The notes under the pieces were generated by a model. That model was not told where the DNA came from. It searched no databases and saw nothing but the letters and a program-made list of their open reading frames with translations. A stretch of 64,000 nt of DNA from Trifolium pratense. Lineage: Eukaryota; Streptophyta; Magnoliopsida; Fabales; Fabaceae. Of this stretch, positions 57,152 through 64,000 are shown piece by piece (within the stretch, counting starts at the first letter, position 1; each line of letters begins with the position of its first letter). The DNA lies in the NCBI RefSeq assembly GCF_020283565.1, contig NC_060065.1, positions 31,112,409-31,176,408 of the forward strand, read 5' to 3'. A program made the position numbers and the translations under genes.

Positions 57152-57959
57152 TGTAAATTCCTCTGAATTTGGCTTGGAAGACTATGCAACATTAACCAGG
57201 TGGGAAGATAAAACTTGGAATCTGGCTGGGCAAAGAGAGTATTTAGTGCCTCTCTGCACGGTGCACGCTGTTTTATTTTTTTTTATAGGAATATTGATTT
57301 TTTATTCCCACCTACATCTGAAGCTAGAAATTCAATGTCTGATGATGTTTTAGCTTATGCTGTTTAGGTGCTACTGAATTCTTCACCTGTTCATATCAAT
57401 ATTTAGCTCGCCCATTTAGGTGGTACTCAATTTTTCCCTTTTTAATGTTATTGTTCATATAAATTATAATACAGCTTTGAAGTTTTTGACAAGCAAAAGA
57501 TTCTTTGTCCGACTTATATTATTGGAGCTCTTAAATAAACCTTTTATGGTTTTTTATGTTGCTAAAAATTATGAAGGAATTATTACTAAATGACGACGAG
57601 GTGGCATATTCTGTAATTCATATTTTAGATGTTGTAACTAGAAATGACAATGAGTTTGGACTTGCTGTGTTTTTGCATGTTAGGGTAAACATTTGCATTA
57701 TGTGAATGGGCATGAGCTCGACCATTAATACGCAAAAGAGACTATTAATACGCAAAAGAGAGTGGTGCATATAGCTTGATACACAGTCATGCCACCCTTA
57801 TATATGAGTTTTACAAGGTTGCAGGTAAATTGTTTTGAATGAAATTTGAGTTTTATTTTCTCCACTCGTTTTGTTAGTTGTTACATAATCTTAATCTGCC
57901 TCAAAATTTGAAGTCCACTATCGAGAGTTTCATTTCTTCATCCTTTATTTGTTTGATCT
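57152..57959. other. SAPS 3' UTR and spacer
   Basis: It follows the stop codon. A consensus poly(A) signal AATAAA lies at 57534-57539. No other gene was seen. Confidence 0.5.
57534..57539 (+). terminator. Possible poly(A) signal of the SAPS gene
   Basis: AATAAA lies about 380 bases after the stop codon. It is the only perfect hexamer noted in this flank, but plant signals are loose. Confidence 0.35.
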
Positions 57960-58366
57960 TGAATGGAGAAATTAAATTCTTTCTCTAATTCTCGTGGCCT
58001 CAGACAAGGGGGTTCAATTTCTCCTTATCTTTCTGTTCTTGCTATATAGAGGCTTATCATAAAATCCAAGATTTGGTTGCAACTGCCACTTGGAAAGCTT
58101 TCAAATTTGGCAGAGGCTAAAGGACCTCTTTCACATATCAATTTTGCTGATGAACTTGTTCTTTTTGCTGAAGGTAGCTCTAACCAAGCTATCCTTATTT
58201 ATGAGGTGTTGGACAATTTCTGTTATAATTTCAGTAAGAAAATCAACCTTCATAAGATTTTTTTCTTTCTAAAAAATACAAAATTTGACCTCACTGTCAG
58301 TTTATTTGGAATTCTGGATATAGAGGAAAGTCAGGAAACCAATGACCTTGCACATTATTCATTTAG
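57960..58366 (+). pseudogene. Old LINE reverse transcriptase fragment
   Basis: Plus-strand translation gives pieces of the plant L1 RT: GLRQGGSISPYLSVLA (about 57999-58045), then LGKLSNLAEAKGPLSHINFADELVLFAEGSSNQA (FADE in place of the catalytic FADD) and FCYNFSKKINLHK. Stops and truncation on both sides make it a remnant. It is cut at 58366 by the poly(A) end of the minus-strand LINE. Confidence 0.75.
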
Positions 58367-58879
58367 TTTTTTTTTTTTTTTTTTTGAGCTCATAATAATA
58401 TATATAAATAAGAAAAAAATATTTACAAGAGAGGGGGGGGGGGGGGGCTACACCTTACCCCAGATGAAATAAAGAAACTAAACAAAACGATAATAAGGGA
58501 GTTCTAATTTATCATTAAGGAACACCCCCTTGAGAAATTGGCAACGTATTCCACCAAGTGAAACCTACAATAGTGTCCGTGATTAGCAAGACTATCGGCG
58601 CAAGAATTTCCTTCTCGGAAAATATGTGAGGTGATCAAATTAAGTCCAAGTAACATGCAGTTTTTTCATCTATTCCGTAACTTCCAAGGGACGACTTCAT
58701 GATTGGTAAAAGCGCAAAGAGCCACCTGTGAACACTCTCAATCCAAACATTATACTCATAGCTACGCACCTTTCAAACATACTTTTCTTATCTTACTCCA
58801 AGAGCGAAAAGAACATCATATCATTGGTTATACTATCCTGGAGTAGTTAGAGTAGTACCCAACCTTTACTATGCGCCAG

Positions 58880-61800
58880 CTACACGACCAAAATGATGGC
58901 AAAGATCTCCGCATACGTAACTGAAACTGTGTCCAATTTCTGCGCAAAACAGTCCTTAAAAGAAGCCAAATTGTTGCGAAAAATTCCTCCACAAGCGGCA
59001 GAAGGAGGATTACTCAATACGGACCCGTCCGTGTTAACTTTCAACCAAAAAACCAAAGGTGCTTTCCAAAGAACAAGTGAAATAACAGGAGCATTACGAA
59101 GTCTGGGCTGTACCTTAAGACACTGTAATATCGAGGCTTCCGAGTGATCTGTATACCCGACAACTGTTGTTGCGCTCGTGGCAATTGCCGTAAGCACCTT
59201 CATCTTCGCAGCGTGTATAGATATCTTGGCATTGTTGAATCGAATCCCGTTTTGGGCCATCCAGATAGAATGGAAAACATGTGTGATGGCTGCCAAAGCA
59301 AGATTATGAACATGCTTACTCCAAGAGTTTTTGCAGCTCCTTGAATACAGTTTCTATAGTGGTGCAATCAAAATGATTTTCAAATAATGTGCCTAGCCAA
59401 TTCCACAACTTTGCAGCAAACTGGCAACTGAGAAATAAATGTGGAGTTGTTTCGAAATTCGATAAACAAACACAGACGGACACCACCGTACAACCACGCT
59501 TCATGAGATTTTCGTCCGTTGGCATTCTATTATGTAAGCATCTCCATACCACAAAAGAAGATGAAGGAGGAACAAATTTAAGCCAAATCCATGTAGTCCA
59601 CTCAACTATAATTACCCGTGTGTGTATAGATAATTATATGCTTCCTGTGCATTTAAAATTCCATCATGTGAGGTGATCCAAACCAAGTTATCGGTCAAAG
59701 CTTCTCTTGGCAATACTACCTGGTGTATACGATGCCCAAGTGTAGGATCAACTTCCCGAAGACTTCTAGGGAGTTTCCAATGGCCATTGTTAATGAAAGA
59801 GGATACTTTGGTTGTGAGAAAATTAGGAGCTGTTGGAAGGTTCATCGAGTCCACAAGTGGTGTACCTAGCCAATTGTCTGTCAAAAATAAAACCGACTGC
59901 CCCGTGCCAATGATCTAAATCGTATTATCCTTGACAGTGTCCACATGATTTCTTATGCCGTACAAAATAGAAGACTTGATGGAGTGTTGAATGGGCTTGC
60001 CATGTCTCAAGTATTTGGCGCGACAGAGGCTTGCCCACTGATCTGTACTAGATATAAATTTCCAACAAAGTTGTAACATAAGAGAATTATTGATGTTAGC
60101 CAATGGTCTAAGATCTAAACCCACCAGCCTCATAACTAGTGCAAACCTTGTTCCACGAGACAGTACAAATCTTTTTGGTGTTGATGTCTCCGCTCCAAAC
60201 AAAATTACGAATCCACGCATCCAATTTTTTTAGCAGACCACGTGGCCATAAATAGACACGGAAAGAATAAGTTAACATCCCGTGTATGATGGATTGAACC
60301 AGCTGCAACCTTCCCATGATGGATAACAAAGATCCCTTCCAAGAGGAGAGTTTAAGCTTGATTTTATTTGCAATGTCTTGAAAATGAATAGTCTTCGGCC
60401 TTCCTACAAAGATAGGGCAGCCTAAGTAATTGAATGGAATGGTACCTGAACTGAAACCAAGAAGATTGGATATCACAACATGTCATGCTCATGCATTTGA
60501 GATGGAGCCTGAATAAAACTTGTTCTTCTGCTTATTAATAACCTTATAATCAGTAAAAATTCGCATCAAGTTTCTGACATTCCGCTTTGGTCCTTGACAG
60601 AAGATCATGACATCATCTGCGTATAGTACGTGTGTTGGAATGTGAACCCCTCTGAAAAGGCTTATGGGTTTGATTCTCTCGTCACTTAAAGCTTGAGTAA
60701 TGCTCCTGCTCAAAACGTCTTCTGCTATACAAAAAAGAAGCGGACAAAGTGGATCCCCTTGTCGCACCCCTCGTCGACAGCTAAAATAGCCCACTGCTCT
60801 TCCATTAATCAAAATAGAAAGGCGTGATGAATGCAGAATCTCACGTATCCAGTCACTGAAAACATCGCTGAAGCCAAATTGATGCAAAACAGATAGCAAA
60901 AAATTCCAGTCAATGGAATCAAAAGCTTTCTTAATGTCAATCTTCAAAGCTATATTTCCACCATAGCTCTTTTTATGTAACACGTTAGCCTCTGAGGTAA
61001 CAATCACACAGTCAGAAATATTTCTATCAGGGATGAAACCGCGTTGATGGGGGCATATAATTTTTGGAGCAATAGCAGACAGCCGATAAGCCAGTATCTT
61101 TGTGATGATTTTAAATTGAAAATTAGCCAATGCAATGGGGCGGAAGTTCTCAATAGTGTCAGCCCCTGGAATCTTGGGGATCAAAACTAAGAGATTAGAA
61201 TTGAGATTCGGATGCAGCTTACCAGACAAGAAAAATAATTGCACGGCTGAGATGACGTCAGTAGCAATAACATCCCAAAAATGTTGATAGAAGTGACCAC
61301 TAAAACCATCCGGACCTGGGGCTCCGTCAGCATTCATATTAAAAACAGCATCCTTGATATCAGCAGCAGATGGTACCTTAGTCGGAGTGGCATTATCAGT
61401 CGCTGAGACTATATGTGGTATGCAATGCTGCACTAAGTTGTTCTGTGTACAATTATTCTCCCCACAAAAGATGTTCTGAAAATAATGTAAAATATGCTGC
61501 TCAAGCTCCTCATTCTCCATCAACACTCCACTGTCTCGGTTAATTAAACGAATTGGTTTGGTAGCAGCCTTAAGTTTTTGCCTAACGATGAAAGTAGGAT
61601 GTGTTTTTATCACCATGCATAAAGTGTTGAACCCTGGCCTTTTCTTTCCAAAACTGATCTTGCCCCAACAACGCTTTCCAAAACTGATCTCATCAGTGAC
61701 ACCATTACTGTCGATAATCTCCTGTAGCCGAATAACCTCATGAGTAGCAAGTTTCACATTCGTGTCAACATTCCCAAACACATTTTTGTTCCAATGCCTA

Positions 61801-62566
61801 AGAGCGTTTTTCAATCTCTTAAGTTTCTGTTGTAAGTAGTACATTGGAGCTCCATAAGCGGGTTTGGACCATATTTCTCGAACCAGTCTAGCACAATCTC
61901 AATGCGCTGTCCACATTTTGAAAAAACGGAAGTGTAAGACATGCTTCACTACAGCCAGTTCTTGACTTACCAATATCGGATGATGATCTGAGCAGTGCTT
62001 GAAAAGCGCGCAGCAATGCACAGACTGCCAATGTGAAAATCAAGGTGATTGCATATGGGCCGGTCCAATCTCAACGCCACATATTCAGTACCTGCTCTGC
62101 CGTTTGCCCAAGTAAGGTTTAACTCCAATTGTATTGAAGCGGGACATATGATTAGTATTGGACCAAAGCAAAAAATCCTCACAAGAAGTTTTAGTGGGTA
62201 GCCTTTTTCCTCGTTTTTCATGTGCCCCTAACACTGCATTGAAATCTCCAAGAAAAATCCATGGCCCTCCGTATTGCGCTTGTAGCTGAGTCAACTTATC
62301 CCATAACAATCTTCGAACCAAATATGAAAGCTTCAGAACTGTTCCATAAAACCCAAAGATTTGGATCTTTATTTATTCTAGAATTAATAACACAAAATTT
62401 ATTAATATGAATACTATGCCAATACCAGTTCGGAACCTGCTCAAACAAAATCATTGGCTCGGCCAAAAAAAACTATGTCAGGTTTGTGTGTTGATATATA
62501 ATTTTTTAAAGCTATTCGAGATTCTAAATTCCCAAACCCTCTAACATTCCAAAATAGGAGCTTCAT
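58880..62566 (-). pseudogene. LINE ORF2: endonuclease, reverse transcriptase, zinc region, RNase H (frameshifted)
   Basis: Start ATG 62566-62564 with MKLLFWNVRGFGN, the endonuclease N-terminus. The frame is lost about 95 bases in, at a run of eight A on the plus strand (62465-62472). The longest intact piece, 61844-60489, holds the RT: GAPGPDGFSGHFYQ, LLVLIPKIPGADTIENFRPI, RGFIPDRNISDCV, DIKKAFDSIDW, RRGVRQGDPLCPLLF and catalytic YADD (VLYADDVMIF). Further pieces carry SFRVYLWPRGLLKKLDAWIRNFVWSG (60476-60108), TTPHLFLSCQFAAKLWNWLG (zf-RVT, 59552-59316) and LKVNTDGSVLSNPPSAACGGIFRN (RNase H of the RVT_3 type, 59296-58880). At least five frame changes make it inactive. Confidence 0.88.
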
Positions 62567-62640
62567 AACGACATATTGGATTTAACACCCCTCGATCGAG
62601 TGTTGCAAGGTTGTCCGACGCTGCTAGCAATGCGTTTATT

Positions 62641-63984
62641 TTACTTCTTTTGCGTATGAGAGACATATAGCGTAAATGGTTCTTTGTTCTCAGCCATCTC
62701 CACTCCCTTTGTTTCTATAAACTGAAGATCTCTTTGCACCTCCTCATCAAATTCAGAGTCACTGGCGACCTCAATGTCCGGCTGCGTTTCAGGAACTACT
62801 TCTATATTTTCTTTATCAACTGGACCTGTACAAATATTCTGTGATAATATTTCAAACTCAGTAGCAGCTGGAGCTACTTCCATGTTCTCCTTCTCATTTT
62901 AACTGGCAGAGTCAGTACCGGTTCCTCTGTGTGAATTTCCCTGCCCCCTACAACATCAAAAACATTGTGGAGAGCCATGCTAAATGATGCGTCTTCCTTT
63001 CGTAAGCCCATTTTTGGTTGCTTGTTGTGTCACAGGTCTACTACCTAAGGAGAGGCCACCAAATCAACCACATTGTCAATCTTCTTAGCTTCATCTATAG
63101 GAGGATCCATTGGCTTGGCCTTAGCAACATATTGTGTACTCACTGTCTTAGCTTTTTCTGTCTTGATTTTGCCATAGTCTTCCGCGTGTTTCTCTTGTTG
63201 AGATTGCAGCCATTTGCAGTTTTCTATATTATGACCAATAATCTTGCAGTGATTACAAAACTCCAGAAGTCTTTCATAAACAACTCCCAACTTGAACGCG
63301 AAGCCATCACGTTCCACCACAATTTCGTCATACATGCTACTGGAAATATCCATGTCTACAAGCACACAAGCATAATGGCAAAAAGAACGATTTTTGGTGG
63401 AGTCATCAAGTGTTAATGGGGTACCAATTGCACTGGCAATTTCAAAGAGTGTTCTCCGGTGCCAATATTCTTGAGGAAAGTTCATTAAACGTATCCATAT
63501 CTGAGCATGAGTTTGCCTCTGCGTGTACGGGTTGAAGTCGTTTGTCCATTTGGAAAGACGTGAGAACCCCGGCTTTAAATTCAAGGATCCCATAGACCAA
63601 GCTATTCACTTATCCTCAAACGATGCGAATTGGAACTCATAGAAACCCCGGCCTAAGGATACTATCTTCCATTGTCCCTGGGTTTTCCAAATTGTAGACA
63701 TCTTTCGCTGACAGATCTCGTGCCGTCCATGGCTTATTACCTTTATTCATCACCAAACGACCATGGAGGTTTCGTTTACAATCCGTCAACCCCTTTTCAT
63801 ACTCATCATGTGTGATTTTGATGCAAAGTGAATCGCCTCTGATAGCAGGAGAGGGTAGGCTAGCGATCTGGACGTCGCAGGAATCATGCAACATTTGAGC
63901 GAAAAAACGAGAGTGCGTGGGAGGAGGGACAGGTTTGGGCGGGGAGGAGGAGACCATGCATGGCCAATGACAGATGGTGGCCAT
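62641..63984 (-). pseudogene. LINE ORF1: gag-like nucleic-acid-binding protein (DUF4283 plus CCHC knuckle), broken
   Basis: ATG 63984-63982 begins MATICHWPCM. The first piece (to 63637) has DSLCIKITHDEYEKG...LHGRLVMNKGNKPW, typical of the DUF4283 domain of plant L1 ORF1. A frameshift near 63637-63650 and an in-frame TGA near 63607 separate it from 63593-63045, which continues ...HAQIWIRLMNFPQEYWHRRTLFEIASAIGTP and ends with the knuckle FCNHCKIIGHNIENCKWL (C-x2-C-x4-H-x4-C). An acidic tail piece is at 62883-62641. Role: binds LINE RNA for retrotransposition. Inactive here. Confidence 0.82.
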
Positions 63985-64000
63985 GCTCAAACGAGACCTC

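Larger units (their letters stand above)
58367..64000 (-). mobile_element. L1-type LINE, minus strand, 5' end beyond the window
   Basis: The 3' poly(A) tail appears as 19 T at 58367-58385. Reading leftward on the minus strand the order is ORF1 (about 63984-62641), ORF2 with endonuclease (from 62566), RT (61844-60489) and RNase H (59296-58880). A 15-G run lies at 58433-58447, inside the 3' UTR. Both ORFs are broken. The right target duplication is outside the window. Confidence 0.88.

Overview
This window is plant nuclear DNA: spliced genes with GT-AG introns, AT-rich spacers, and several classes of plant transposons. Gene content, and the resemblance of the repeats to families I know from clover, medick and pea, point to a papilionoid legume. 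That placement is inference. There is no CRISPR array, operon, rRNA or true tRNA gene.

Layout. 1-14900 is almost all transposon: a CACTA-like terminus, an inverted compound TRIM (1998-2771, TSD GTAAC), and a decayed L1-type LINE split by a complete 10.2-kb Ty1-copia element of the SIRE/Maximus type (3609-13773, TSD TGGTC). 16675-19580 holds two S1-type self-incompatibility homologue (SPH) genes separated by nested SINEs, with a small MULE-type MITE just upstream. 19900-24815 holds hAT-like MITEs, two of them in tandem. 26787-30954 is an 11-exon GH3 beta-glucosidase gene. 34118-36280 (minus) is an intronless gene for a mitochondrial group II intron maturase of the nMAT2 type. 36650-39822 is a MULE with a broken FAR1-type transposase, 23-27-base-scale matching ends and a perfect 9-bp TSD. 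41742-44059 holds two more MULE-like foldback elements. 44328-57151 is a 19-exon SAPS-domain (SIT4 phosphatase-associated) gene whose introns carry a Stowaway MITE, a SINE with a 34-G run and a TRIM remnant. 57960-64000 is an old LINE RT fragment interrupted by a second, minus-strand LINE that runs off the right edge.

The host genes are five: two SPH, GH3, nMAT2 and SAPS. They are functionally unrelated and show no shared regulation. Most of the window's interest lies in the mobile DNA. The SIRE-type element keeps pol and an env-like ORF in one frame, separated by a TAG-CAG-TTA context of the kind known for stop-codon readthrough, but it also carries an earlier in-frame TAG inside pol. Exon boundaries were worked out by hand from reading frame, splice dinucleotides and family similarity. 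Family assignments rest on recognised motifs, not on database searches.
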